Of a stretch of DNA of 64,000 bases, positions 25,026-33,695 are shown one piece after another. The translations under genes were made by a program, and so were the position numbers. The stretch spans positions 1 through 64,000 of the forward strand of contig JAAYFK010000015.1 in NCBI GenBank assembly GCA_012728275.1, given 5' to 3'. The DNA is from Clostridiaceae bacterium. Its GTDB lineage: Bacteria; Bacillota; Clostridia; Saccharofermentanales; Saccharofermentanaceae. A model generated the notes under the pieces. It saw only the letters and a list, made by a program, of their open reading frames with translations, searched no databases and was not told the origin of the DNA. Each line of letters begins with the position of its first letter. Positions within the stretch are counted from its first letter, which is position 1.

Positions 25026-27356
25026 TTACTTTTCTTGTGTTCTCCCATTTTTTCTAAGAGAGAAAGCAACAAAAGCTGAAGCCATAAGCAATACAATAGC
25101 AACGATTGTAATTACTGAACTACTTTCACCAGTAGCTGTAATCGCATTAGTAGTATTCGTTCTCGTAGTATTAATAGAAGTATCTACAGTCGGATTCGGC
25201 CTCAATATGTTTGTTCCATCTGCAATTCCGGTTATTGATGGAGAAGGAGTATTTGTAGGTCCGCCATCAAAGACAATGATCGTTGGAGTTACAATAACAT
25301 CAGGATCGTTTGTCACAGTTGGGGCTACAGACACAGTAGGAATAACAGACACAGTAGGCGCAACCGAAACCGTAATTGATGGGGTCACAGGCACAGTAAT
25401 CGTTGGGTTAACAGTAGGAGCCGTAGTAGGTTCAACTGTAGGAGCTATAGAAACAGTAACAGTAGGATCTACCGTAATATCTGCCGTCGGAGACGCAACA
25501 ACAACTGTAGGTGTTGCTTGAATTGTTATAGTTGGTGTATCCGGTTCTGTAACTGCAGGAGTAGTTACTATAGGCGCTTCTGTTACTTCAACCGTTACAG
25601 TAGGAGCGACAACCGTTGGAGATACTGAAACTTCAGGAGTCGCTGAAGGCGTAGTTGTAACTGTAGGAGTGACTACTGTCGGAGATACAGAAACAATAGG
25701 CGTAATAATAGGCACTGTAACTTCTGGAGTCGTTGAAGGTGCAGTTGTAACTGTAGGAACTTCCACCGTCGGAGATACCGAAGTAATAGGAGTAATAATA
25801 GGTACCGTAACTTCTGGAGTCACTGAAGGTGTAGTCGTTACAGTAGGAACGTCCACTGTAGGAGACACAGAAACAATTGGAGTAACAATAGGAACCGTAA
25901 CAGACGGAGATACCGTTGTTGTTACTGTAGGAGCAAGCGTAATTACTACTGTAGGAGCCGTAGTAGTAATAGGTGTTATTATAGGAACCTGCGTAACTAT
26001 TACTGTAGGTACTACTGTAGGTACTAATGTAGGCTCTTCGGTTGGTTCTTCCGTTATAGTTGGAGCAACCGTTGCAGTTGGTTTAACAGTAGGCTCTTGA
26101 GTAGGCTCTTCGGTTGGTTCTTCCGTAATAGTAGGAGAAGGAGTAGGAGTATCCGTTACCGTAGGTTCTGGAGTTACCGTTGGCTCAACTGTTGGCGCTT
26201 CAGTAATTGTAGGTGTCACAATAACCGTAGGTTCTTGCGTAACAGTTGGATCTAGAGTAACAACTGGTGTTACTGGCATAGTAGGCTCTTCAGTTGGTGT
26301 TGCTGTTACTGTGGGAGTAGGTGTAACTTCAACAAGTGAAGTTGGAACCCACGTGAAATTACCGTCTAGATTAGCACAATGCGACTCAACACTCTGTCCA
26401 TTAAAAGTATCAACATAAACGAAACCGTTCGTAGTTCCAGTACTATTAAACGTACTATCAGGAGCAATAATAGTTCCTGAATATACACTTCCAATAGTGC
26501 CACCACCACTTATATTAAAAATTACATTTCGATTAAACGCAACTGAGTTACTATCTCTCCAAACTCCGTCCTCTGAAGAAGACACAGGTAATCCCGCGTA
26601 GTAGAATTCACTAATTTGTCCTATAGTTCCAGTAAAATTAACTATCGCCTTACTACCATTAGGAACATTAACACTCAGTCTGTTAGCATGAAAAACATCA
26701 CAATTAATATTGAAGTAATACACATCAGCAACATCTCCAGCAGCAGGCTGCAATGTTACATCTTGCCAATCATAATCTTGCGTAATCTGATATACAGAGG
26801 TATTGCTCGTATCAGTACAATAGTCATCTACCATGTTACTCCAAGCACGAAATCCATTATCGATTCTATCAAAATTTACAATCGAGTTAACTGCTTCCGA
26901 AGTAAGACTGCCATATGTAGAAGTAGAAGTAGAGTAATCAAATAAGCTAATGCCAGCACTAGCAACTGCAAATTGATAATTAGTAGTAATACCATTCTCA
27001 ACACTACTGTATGAAACGGTACCGGTGCCAGCTGTTCCTCTTACAACAAAGTCGTACGTATCATCATTGAATAGATTAATAGGAGTACCATTAAAATCTA
27101 CTCTGTGATTATCACTTAACACGTAACTACCATTAAAATTTCCACCTATAGCCATAGGTCCCATTGAATGGTTAGAGTTAGTAAAGTCTCCATGAGTTAT
27201 GATACCGTACTCTGACATCATACTAATCGCATAATCCATATCGGATGAGGATTGAGAATCGGCGCTAACCCGGAAATTGTTGATAGACATCAAAATCGCT
27301 ACACAAACGAGCGTGACTACTAATGATATTGTCCTCTTGCTAATCTTTGTAAACAC
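25026..27356 (-). CDS. Choice-of-anchor-A surface protein with Pro/Thr-rich repeat stalk
   Basis: The GTG at 27356 is taken as the start: a promoter at 27387-27416 and a GGGGG site precede it, and the earlier ATG at 27446 lies upstream of that promoter. The 776-residue product has a signal peptide (KISKRTISLVVTLVCVAILM), then a choice-of-anchor-A domain (about 45-335) with YGIITHGDFTNSNHSMG and MAIGGNF. A long stalk (about 335-710) consists of Thr/Pro/Val repeats, including a 30-residue unit repeated about three times. The C-terminus has ITATGE at 739-744, a hydrophobic span and the basic tail RKNGRTQEK, like a degenerate LPxTG sorting signal. It is probably a wall-attached adhesin-like protein; ligand unknown. 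Confidence 0.82.
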   Translation of the reverse strand: MFTKISKRTISLVVTLVCVAILMSINNFRVSADSQSSSDMDYAISMMSEYGIITHGDFTNSNHSMGPMAIGGNFNGSYVLSDNHRVDFNGTPINLFNDDTYDFVVRGTAGTGTVSYSSVENGITTNYQFAVASAGISLFDYSTSTSTYGSLTSEAVNSIVNFDRIDNGFRAWSNMVDDYCTDTSNTSVYQITQDYDWQDVTLQPAAGDVADVYYFNINCDVFHANRLSVNVPNGSKAIVNFTGTIGQISEFYYAGLPVSSSEDGVWRDSNSVAFNRNVIFNISGGGTIGSVYSGTIIAPDSTFNSTGTTNGFVYVDTFNGQSVESHCANLDGNFTWVPTSLVEVTPTPTVTATPTEEPTMPVTPVVTLDPTVTQEPTVIVTPTITEAPTVEPTVTPEPTVTDTPTPSPTITEEPTEEPTQEPTVKPTATVAPTITEEPTEEPTLVPTVVPTVIVTQVPIITPITTTAPTVVITLAPTVTTTVSPSVTVPIVTPIVSVSPTVDVPTVTTTPSVTPEVTVPIITPITSVSPTVEVPTVTTAPSTTPEVTVPIITPIVSVSPTVVTPTVTTTPSATPEVSVSPTVVAPTVTVEVTEAPIVTTPAVTEPDTPTITIQATPTVVVASPTADITVDPTVTVSIAPTVEPTTAPTVNPTITVPVTPSITVSVAPTVSVIPTVSVAPTVTNDPDVIVTPTIIVFDGGPTNTPSPSITGIADGTNILRPNPTVDTSINTTRTNTTNAITATGESSSVITIVAIVLLMASAFVAFSLRKNGRTQEK
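25230..26330 (-). repeat. Pro/Thr/Val-rich coding repeat region
   Basis: About 1.1 kb of degenerate in-frame repeats encodes the stalk of the surface protein, with frequent PTVT and EEPT units. Between about 25650 and 25910 a 90-base (30-residue) unit beginning VSPTV and ending PIITPI recurs nearly intact, which suggests recent tandem duplication. Limits are approximate. Confidence 0.8.
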
Positions 27357-27386
27357 TAAATTGCCCCCTATACCATAATCGTAGTT

Positions 27387-27416
27387 ATTGTACCTTATAG
27401 TCTGCTGGATTGGCAA
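27387..27416 (-). promoter_or_regulatory. Promoter of the repeat surface protein gene
   Basis: On the minus strand TTGCCA (27411-27416) and TACAAT (27387-27392) are 18 bases apart. The transcript would start near 27380, which supports the GTG start at 27356. Confidence 0.6.
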
Positions 27417-27446
27417 GCAATTATTCTTGATTTTCGAAAAAGTCAT

Positions 27447-27480
27447 AAAAATAGTGTCCTTCTTAATGAAAAGACACTAT
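27447..27480 (-). terminator. Terminator after the second zinc-ribbon gene
   Basis: On the minus strand ATAGTGTC and GACACTAT form an 8-bp stem with a 14-base loop followed by TTTTATG, downstream of the stop at 27526. Confidence 0.75.
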
Positions 27481-27525
27481 TCAGATAATGTGTTATCAGA
27501 CGATTACTTGTGTTCACACGACAAC

Positions 27526-28644
27526 TTAGATGAAGGCAAAACACAAAGGTAATACTTGGAATAGTAAGTATAATCCCACGATAGCTCCAATAATTGCAAC
27601 TATGACTCCAATATTGTATGGCGTCTTTCCCTCTACCTTCCCGGTTTGTCCATTTACTGCAAGGTCATAAACAGAATTTTGATATTTAAACGCTACAACC
27701 CAAATAGGAGCCAATACGTACTTATAAGTTACGTTCGCATGATGTGTTTGAAGCTCGGTGAATTCTACTCGATCTGCTCGGTAGCTTGAACGCAATTTAC
27801 GAGTTAACTTCTTCCTAATAACCTTATCCATTGACGCTTTTGCTAGGACAAAGCCATCTTTAAGGCTAACTGAATATCTCTCTGCTGCAAATCCAGCTAG
27901 GAGTTCTGCATTGTAAGTAGACATTTTCGAGAAATCAAAGGCAGCTACCTTTTCAATACTTGCTCTTCTAGCTCTCTCACTTGAGCAAATCATTTGATCA
28001 TCTATAAATAAATCATAGACGCCGTTATTCTTCTTCCAAGTGTAGTATGTGTTCTTGCCATTTGAATGTCTGTATCCTAGGCGAGCCTTATACGTGGATG
28101 ATGTGCTCGAATCGAAAGTCCAGAAAGGCAAGTATATTCCTCGAAAAGACATTGCATTAATATTGTTCTTAATAACACTCGGGCATAAGACCTTGCCCTT
28201 AACATATCTAGAGACGCAATCTCGTGCCATTTTCTCGTTAATTGCAAACGGCACGATACCCCCCGGGAGCATAGTCTTCTTAAGCATTTCTGAAGAAGCT
28301 ACGTTTGTAGATCCACAGAAAGGACAGCTAGTAGAAACGACAACAGAATCGACAATTGTCTCACCACCGCAGTTCTTACAAGAGACAAGTATCTTCTCAT
28401 TACCCCAATCACAATTCTCATCCAAATCAGCAGATCCAAAATCGAGTTCTTTAATTTCATCGTTACCGGCACCTTGAGCGAGCTCCTTGGTGTAACCGCA
28501 GAATTCGCATTGCATAGAGTGAGTCTCAACATTAAATGTTACGGTAGCACCGCAATTCGGGCACTTCCTGTCAGTGGATTCATCCGTATCAATGAAGGAC
28601 AACTCACCAGAATTCTTTTCATTTATGTCATTATAATCTTCCAT
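27526..28644 (-). CDS. TFIIB-type zinc-ribbon membrane protein (paralogue 2)
   Basis: The 372-residue protein has four CxxC pairs that can form two zinc ribbons: KCPNC (28-31) with CEFCG near 50, and CKNCGG near 89 with CPFCGS near 107. A soluble middle domain follows with GIYLPFWTFD, and the stretch YKYVLAPIWVVAFKYQNSVY leads to AVNGQTGKVEGKTPY just before one or two C-terminal hydrophobic spans. The family is widespread in Firmicutes and sometimes mis-annotated as a primosomal helicase; no helicase motif is present. It is a tandem paralogue of the upstream gene, sharing the same order and roughly half its residues. The role is unknown. Terminators on both sides suggest a separate transcript or read-through. 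Confidence 0.8.
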   Translation of the reverse strand: MEDYNDINEKNSGELSFIDTDESTDRKCPNCGATVTFNVETHSMQCEFCGYTKELAQGAGNDEIKELDFGSADLDENCDWGNEKILVSCKNCGGETIVDSVVVSTSCPFCGSTNVASSEMLKKTMLPGGIVPFAINEKMARDCVSRYVKGKVLCPSVIKNNINAMSFRGIYLPFWTFDSSTSSTYKARLGYRHSNGKNTYYTWKKNNGVYDLFIDDQMICSSERARRASIEKVAAFDFSKMSTYNAELLAGFAAERYSVSLKDGFVLAKASMDKVIRKKLTRKLRSSYRADRVEFTELQTHHANVTYKYVLAPIWVVAFKYQNSVYDLAVNGQTGKVEGKTPYNIGVIVAIIGAIVGLYLLFQVLPLCFAFI

Positions 28645-28667
28645 AATCTATCTCCTTTTTCGAGCAA

Positions 28668-28694
28668 AAATGTGGTGGAGTCAAATCCACCGCA
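28668..28694 (-). terminator. Terminator between the two zinc-ribbon genes
   Basis: On the minus strand GGTGGA and TCCACC form a short stem followed by ATTTTTG, 35 bases after the stop of the upstream paralogue. It probably ends most glycogen-operon transcripts. Confidence 0.65.
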
Positions 28695-28728
28695 TCCACA
28701 TAATCCCAATTATATCATTTCTCAATTA

Positions 28729-29835
28729 TTACATCTCAAAGTAAAATACTATACCCAAGATGACAATAGCAATGAGAACCGCAATAGCAACACGCCATGG
28801 TGAAATAGGCGACTTACCAGAGATTTTTCCAGTTTGTCCATTCACAACAAAACTATATACCTTGTCATTATACTTAAAGTTGGACATCCAAATTGGAGCT
28901 AAAATATACTTATACGTAATCTTATCAAAGCTCGTTGCAAGACGGATAGAATCAACCCTGTCAGCATTATATTTTGAACGAAGTTTCTTAGAAAGGTGAT
29001 CCTTCAAAACTTTATCGATTAGAATCTTAGCCTTCTCCCAGCCCTCGTCTAGTCCCATTGAATAACGCTGCGCAGCAAATCCAGCAACTAGTTCTGGAGA
29101 ATACTCTCGCAAATCCTTGAATTCAAACTTCGATACTCTCTCAATGTCTGCATTAGCTGTCTTCTTGCTCGCATAAACCAATTGATCATCAATGAACTCT
29201 TGATATACACCGCTACAAGACTTCCATCGTACGCGTACTTTATCTCCATCTCTATACTCATAACCTAAACGTGCTGAATAAGAAGATGTTGTATCCGTAT
29301 CGTAGGTCCAATATGGAAGATAAATACCATCAAAATACTTAGCTGAACTCTCCTTCTTGGCACGTGAAGGACAGAAAATCTTACCCTTAATCCATTTCTT
29401 AAACAATTCGGCTGCCTTTTCCTTGCTAATTGCAAAAGGAACCACGCCGCCTGGAGACATAACTCCTTCGATACCTTCTACTGGCATAACGCTTGTTGAT
29501 CCACAGAAAGGACAACTTGAAGCAGTATCTACATCATCATAGATCGACTCACCACCACAGTTCTGACAAACAACGCTCTTCTTCTTTGTTCCCCAGTCGC
29601 AGCTCTCTCTATTTATAGCAGAAGCAAAATCAAGTTCTTGAATGCTTCCACCATCTTCTGGCCTCGGAAGTTCTCTATGGTATCCGCAAAAATCACATGT
29701 CATTCCTAAAGTCTCAGGATTGTATACTACTGTCGCTCCACAGTTTGGACATTTTTTATCAGTAACATCCTCGGTTGACTCCTGTTGAATCAGATTCTCA
29801 TCTGACGTCAAATCATTAAATTCATTGTCAGCCAT
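28729..29835 (-). CDS. TFIIB-type zinc-ribbon membrane protein (paralogue 1)
   Basis: The ATG at 29835, with a GGAGGG site, gives 368 residues and follows the GH13 stop by two bases, so it is probably translated with the glycogen genes. Like its neighbour it has two zinc ribbons (KCPNC with CDFCGYHREL; CQNCGGES with CPFCGSTS), a middle domain with GIYLPYWTYD, the conserved YKYILAPIWMSNFKYNDKVY, VVNGQTGKISGKSP and one C-terminal hydrophobic span. The topology suggests a cytoplasmic zinc-binding head on the membrane. Why it should sit in a glycogen operon is not apparent. Confidence 0.8.
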   Translation of the reverse strand: MADNEFNDLTSDENLIQQESTEDVTDKKCPNCGATVVYNPETLGMTCDFCGYHRELPRPEDGGSIQELDFASAINRESCDWGTKKKSVVCQNCGGESIYDDVDTASSCPFCGSTSVMPVEGIEGVMSPGGVVPFAISKEKAAELFKKWIKGKIFCPSRAKKESSAKYFDGIYLPYWTYDTDTTSSYSARLGYEYRDGDKVRVRWKSCSGVYQEFIDDQLVYASKKTANADIERVSKFEFKDLREYSPELVAGFAAQRYSMGLDEGWEKAKILIDKVLKDHLSKKLRSKYNADRVDSIRLATSFDKITYKYILAPIWMSNFKYNDKVYSFVVNGQTGKISGKSPISPWRVAIAVLIAIVILGIVFYFEM

Positions 29836-29837
29836 AA

Positions 29838-31928
29838 CTACCCTCCAAAAATCATTATGAAAGAAAACGAACAAGGCACAACATCAATACTTGAATTCCT
29901 AGCGTCGAGAGAATCAACTCTACGAATATAGCTTTCCTCTTGATCGCTCGAAAAGGCTACTTCTTGAACTATCGCCTTATCATCGCTAAACATTACATGC
30001 ATACTTGAGTTTTCACATCTATTTATTAATAATACTATTTTTCTTGCGCCTTTATCAATAGTATTGCCAAAGTAATCCTTGCCAAGCTCATCACAATATC
30101 TCTCAAAAACAAGAAAATCACCCTCAGCCACTAAAGTTCTATAATATCCAGTACGAAGAACTGGATTATCTTGGCGCAATTTTAAAAGTTGTCGCGAAAA
30201 GTACAATTCTTCGTTTTGCTTTTGAGATAGTTGTCCCCAAGGATATGTTCGCCTATTGAAAGGATCCTTGTATCCTTCCATCAGTACTTCGTCGCCATAG
30301 TAAAGACTAGTTGCACCAATATATCCAATTTGAAAAGCTAACGCAATTCTCATGAGTTTTGTCGTTCGAGCATATTTTAATTTGGATACTTTCATTAATT
30401 GCTGCATAGCACGATCTCTATCGTCTTCTTGTCCAGAAAGAACTGTCATCGCTCTAGGGACATCATGCGATGATATCAGATTCATAATGCAATAATATGC
30501 CTGCATTGGGTATCTTTCTCTAAAGCCCTCAAGTCTCGCATCGAGAACTTCCGCATCGATAGAGCGAAGCAAGAAATCAATTACAACTGTTCTGAAGGTA
30601 TATCCCATTACACTATCGTGCGTTTTCCCAAGTAAGAAATCCCTGTACGAGCCATAGGAGCACTTATTACTAGCATCCTCCCAGACCTCTCCAACAAGCA
30701 TTGCTTCGTTATTGCTTTTGCGCTTGAGAGTGTCGCGCATTTGTCTAATAAAGCCATCAGGCAATTCGTCTGACACATCCAAACGAATTCCTCCAACTCC
30801 GTTATTTATCCAAGTTTCAACCACTCCATTTTTACCAAATATGAAGCGTCTGTACGACAAATCATTCTCATTAACATTTGGTAATTCAGGAAATCCCCAC
30901 CACGAGTCATATAGAATTCTTCCGTCTTCATCTTTTTTGAAACTATACCAAGAACGATAAGGACTCTCGACATTCTCGACGAAAGACTCAAACGCGCCTA
31001 CTCCATCATATCGACCGTACTTGTCGAAATATCTGCTGTCGGCGCCCGTGTGCGAGAAAACGCCATCGATAATTATCGAAATATTCCTCTTCTTCGCTTC
31101 GTCGAGAAGCTTAATGAAAACATCATTTCCTCCAAGAATTGGGTCCACATTAAGATAATCTGAAGTGTCATACCTATGGCTTGATCTCGCCTCGAAAATC
31201 GGGTTCAGATAAATAATATTGACGTTCAAAGACTCAAGATAATCAAGCTTCTCGAGAATTCCTTGCAAACTACCACCAAAGAAATCACACGCAATATATC
31301 CTGTCGAGGGTTTGCCCTCAATGTCAACATCTTCATACCAGTTTTTGTGGAATATTCTTTCAGGTTTTGAAGAATCTGATGATATTTTCTCATAGTCATA
31401 AGACGTTCCACGACAAAATCTGTCTGGGAATATTTGATAAATCACAGCACCTTTCATAGAATCTGGCGTGACAAAATCCTTATCATATACGGTAATCTGC
31501 CAAGCATATGGATACTTGTTTTCGTCAGCACCAACTCGAGGCGGCTCATAGTAAACATAACCCTCGCAAAGACTATCATCAGGAAAAGCAACATAATAAT
31601 ACTTTCCAAAATGAAGGCTATCAATCTCAGGATGTAATTTCTTACTTTCTTCATCCAAAACAAAAGAGAACCAATAAAAAAGTAATCCCCTCTCGTGCGG
31701 AATCTCAAGATGCGCCGTATAACGTGTGGTTTGAGAATCAACATCTGCAGGAGAAACCTTCATTGGTTCCTCATGATAAGTCATTTTATATAGGCCATAT
31801 GCGTAGCATAATGTCACTTCTTTAGCATCAGAATAACAATCAAAAAAAAGTTCAACTTCACTATCCGTTGGCACAGCACCAAAAGGATTTCGATATATTA
31901 ATGATCTTGAAGCATGAAGAATTGACAT
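29838..31928 (-). CDS. GH13 alpha-amylase/neopullulanase-like glycoside hydrolase
   Basis: The 696-residue enzyme has the four GH13 regions: IIIDGVFSHTG, GIRLDVSDELP with the Asp nucleophile, MLVGEVWEDA with the acid/base Glu, and LISSHDVPRAM. An N-terminal beta-sandwich of about 130 residues precedes the barrel, as in neopullulanases and cyclomaltodextrinases. No signal peptide is visible, so the enzyme is cytoplasmic and probably degrades glycogen-derived or imported maltodextrins. It lies two bases after glgA in the same direction. Precise specificity cannot be told from the motifs; pullulanase and maltogenic amylase are alternatives. Confidence 0.88.
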   Translation of the reverse strand: MSILHASRSLIYRNPFGAVPTDSEVELFFDCYSDAKEVTLCYAYGLYKMTYHEEPMKVSPADVDSQTTRYTAHLEIPHERGLLFYWFSFVLDEESKKLHPEIDSLHFGKYYYVAFPDDSLCEGYVYYEPPRVGADENKYPYAWQITVYDKDFVTPDSMKGAVIYQIFPDRFCRGTSYDYEKISSDSSKPERIFHKNWYEDVDIEGKPSTGYIACDFFGGSLQGILEKLDYLESLNVNIIYLNPIFEARSSHRYDTSDYLNVDPILGGNDVFIKLLDEAKKRNISIIIDGVFSHTGADSRYFDKYGRYDGVGAFESFVENVESPYRSWYSFKKDEDGRILYDSWWGFPELPNVNENDLSYRRFIFGKNGVVETWINNGVGGIRLDVSDELPDGFIRQMRDTLKRKSNNEAMLVGEVWEDASNKCSYGSYRDFLLGKTHDSVMGYTFRTVVIDFLLRSIDAEVLDARLEGFRERYPMQAYYCIMNLISSHDVPRAMTVLSGQEDDRDRAMQQLMKVSKLKYARTTKLMRIALAFQIGYIGATSLYYGDEVLMEGYKDPFNRRTYPWGQLSQKQNEELYFSRQLLKLRQDNPVLRTGYYRTLVAEGDFLVFERYCDELGKDYFGNTIDKGARKIVLLINRCENSSMHVMFSDDKAIVQEVAFSSDQEESYIRRVDSLDARNSSIDVVPCSFSFIMIFGG

Positions 31929-31930
31929 AA

Positions 31931-33694
31931 CTATTTCCGTTTATTATCCTTCTTCGATTCTTTCTTTGGTGCAGCTTTGCTTGGAGTAGGTTTATTAGCT
32001 GTTGCCTTTTTGTCTACAACCGCCTTCTCCTCCTTTTTCTCAACCTTAGCCGAAGAATCAGCCTTATTCTTACTAATTCTAGTAACCTTAGAAGTCTTCT
32101 TTTTCGAAGAATCAGGCTTTGCCATAGGTGGCGCAGCTATCTTCGAAGGAGTTGGGTTCTTGAGTTCTTTAGTCTTGATTTCAAGAATCTTTGGATTAAC
32201 ACTTGACTTCTTATCTATCTCAGGTTGACTATCTTCATAAGTAATTCCAGAAATTAATGAATATAAGCCTATGTATTCTCTTGCTGACTTCTTCCAAGAA
32301 TAGTCGCCACTCATTCCTTCTTCAATCAATTTCTTCCATACATCCTTATGGTGTCTGTACAAATCACAAGCATACTTGGTTACGAATAAGAATTCGTGCG
32401 CATTAATGTTTGCAAATGAGAAACCATTTCCCTCACCTGTATATTCGTTATAAGGGATTACCGAATCCTTAAGTCCACCTGTTTCACGAACTACAGGAAC
32501 GGAACCATATGTCATTGATATCAGTTGAGATAGCCCGCACGGCTCAAATATACTAGGCATCAAGAATATATCAGACGCCGCGTAAATTGTATGAGCTAAT
32601 CCATTATCAAAATCAATGCAAGCGCACATACTGTTTGGATGTTTTGAAGCTACCGAAGCCAAAGCCTGCTCATAGTATTTATCTCCAGTTCCAAGAATCA
32701 CTATTTGCATACCATCATATAACATCTCTTCTAACACATACAAAAGCAAATCCAGACCCTTCTGATCTACTAATCTGGAAATCATTACGCATAGTGGGAC
32801 ATCAGGATTAATATCTAGCTTAAGTTGCTCTTGAAGTGACTTCTTGCAAACCGCCTTGCCCTCTTCATAATTACTTATATCGTACTTCATTGGAAGGCTA
32901 GAATCCACGGAAGGTCTATACTCCAAATCGTTGATTCCGTTAAGAATTCCAGAGACTTTGAATGCATATCTGCGGAGAATGCCATTTAAACCTTCGCCGT
33001 AGTAATCCGTCATAATCTCAAACGCATACGTAGGCGAAACCGTCGTAACCGAATTCGAATATACAATTCCAGCATTAGTAAAGTTGATTGCATCATCCTT
33101 AATGCACAAACCTTCTTTTAAATACTCAGAAGGAATATCAAGCATCTCACGAACTACATCAGTGCCGTGTATTCCCTGATACTTCAGATTATGAATCGTA
33201 TAAACAGTTTTAATATCTTTATGATATCCGTGCCTCTTGAAATGAGCCTCCAAAAGCATTGGCATCATGCCTGTTTGCCAGTCATTGCAATGCAAAATAT
33301 TAGGCTCGAAACTCATGAAGTCTCCAATGAAATCTAAAGCCGCTCGCTGAAAGAAGCAGTATCTTTCAATATCGAAAACATACTCAACATATACTTGATC
33401 GTAGTTAAAGTAATACTCGTTATCGACAAAATAAAATATTGTTCCATTCTTTTCGATAGAAAACAAGCCAGCATAAAGCGATCTCCATCCCATATGAACC
33501 ATCTTCCAACCAAGGAATTTCAATTCGTCTCTATACTTCATCTTAATCGACTTGTACAAAGGCAGGATGACTCTTGCATCTACGTCATTCTTGTTTAACT
33601 CAACAGGCAAGGCACCAACTACATCAGCTAGACCTCCAACTTTTATAAAAGGGCTTACCTCAGAAGAAGCAAACAATACTTTTATCTTATCCAT
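31931..33694 (-). CDS. glgA: Glycogen synthase with lysine-rich C-terminal tail
   Basis: GlgA elongates alpha-1,4-glucan from ADP-glucose. The GT5 fold is complete: KVGGLADVVGALP at 18-30 with the ADP-glucose-binding Lys18, YTIHNLKYQG, and IFEPCGLSQLISM in the C-terminal lobe. Bacterial GlgA is about 480 residues; this one has 587. Residues from about 497 to the end are a low-complexity tail of 91 residues with about 26 Lys, many Ala, Ser and Pro, and no hydrophobic core. The tail resembles the linker tails of nucleic-acid- or surface-binding proteins; here it may tether the enzyme to glycogen or to partners. It starts one base after glgD. Confidence 0.95.
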   Translation of the reverse strand: MDKIKVLFASSEVSPFIKVGGLADVVGALPVELNKNDVDARVILPLYKSIKMKYRDELKFLGWKMVHMGWRSLYAGLFSIEKNGTIFYFVDNEYYFNYDQVYVEYVFDIERYCFFQRAALDFIGDFMSFEPNILHCNDWQTGMMPMLLEAHFKRHGYHKDIKTVYTIHNLKYQGIHGTDVVREMLDIPSEYLKEGLCIKDDAINFTNAGIVYSNSVTTVSPTYAFEIMTDYYGEGLNGILRRYAFKVSGILNGINDLEYRPSVDSSLPMKYDISNYEEGKAVCKKSLQEQLKLDINPDVPLCVMISRLVDQKGLDLLLYVLEEMLYDGMQIVILGTGDKYYEQALASVASKHPNSMCACIDFDNGLAHTIYAASDIFLMPSIFEPCGLSQLISMTYGSVPVVRETGGLKDSVIPYNEYTGEGNGFSFANINAHEFLFVTKYACDLYRHHKDVWKKLIEEGMSGDYSWKKSAREYIGLYSLISGITYEDSQPEIDKKSSVNPKILEIKTKELKNPTPSKIAAPPMAKPDSSKKKTSKVTRISKNKADSSAKVEKKEEKAVVDKKATANKPTPSKAAPKKESKKDNKRK

Positions 33695-33695
33695 A

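Noticed and set aside
25650..25910. Periodic repeats suggestive of a CRISPR array.
   Set aside because: The period is 90 bases and in frame with a protein; there are no distinct unique spacers or short palindromic units, and no cas genes nearby.
24970..26100. Long open frames on the plus strand opposite the Pro/Thr repeat gene.
   Set aside because: They are mirror frames of repeat codons (Val/Gly/Thr-rich), have no ribosome site, and lie opposite a gene with promoter, signal peptide, domain and terminator.
27357..27446. ATG start at 27446 for the surface protein.
   Set aside because: It lies upstream of a TTGCCA/TACAAT promoter and places about 30 polar residues before the signal peptide; the GTG at 27356 fits better.
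27526..29835. Primosomal helicase (PriA-like) annotation for the zinc-ribbon proteins.
   Set aside because: No Walker or helicase motifs are present; only CxxC ribbons and a membrane span.
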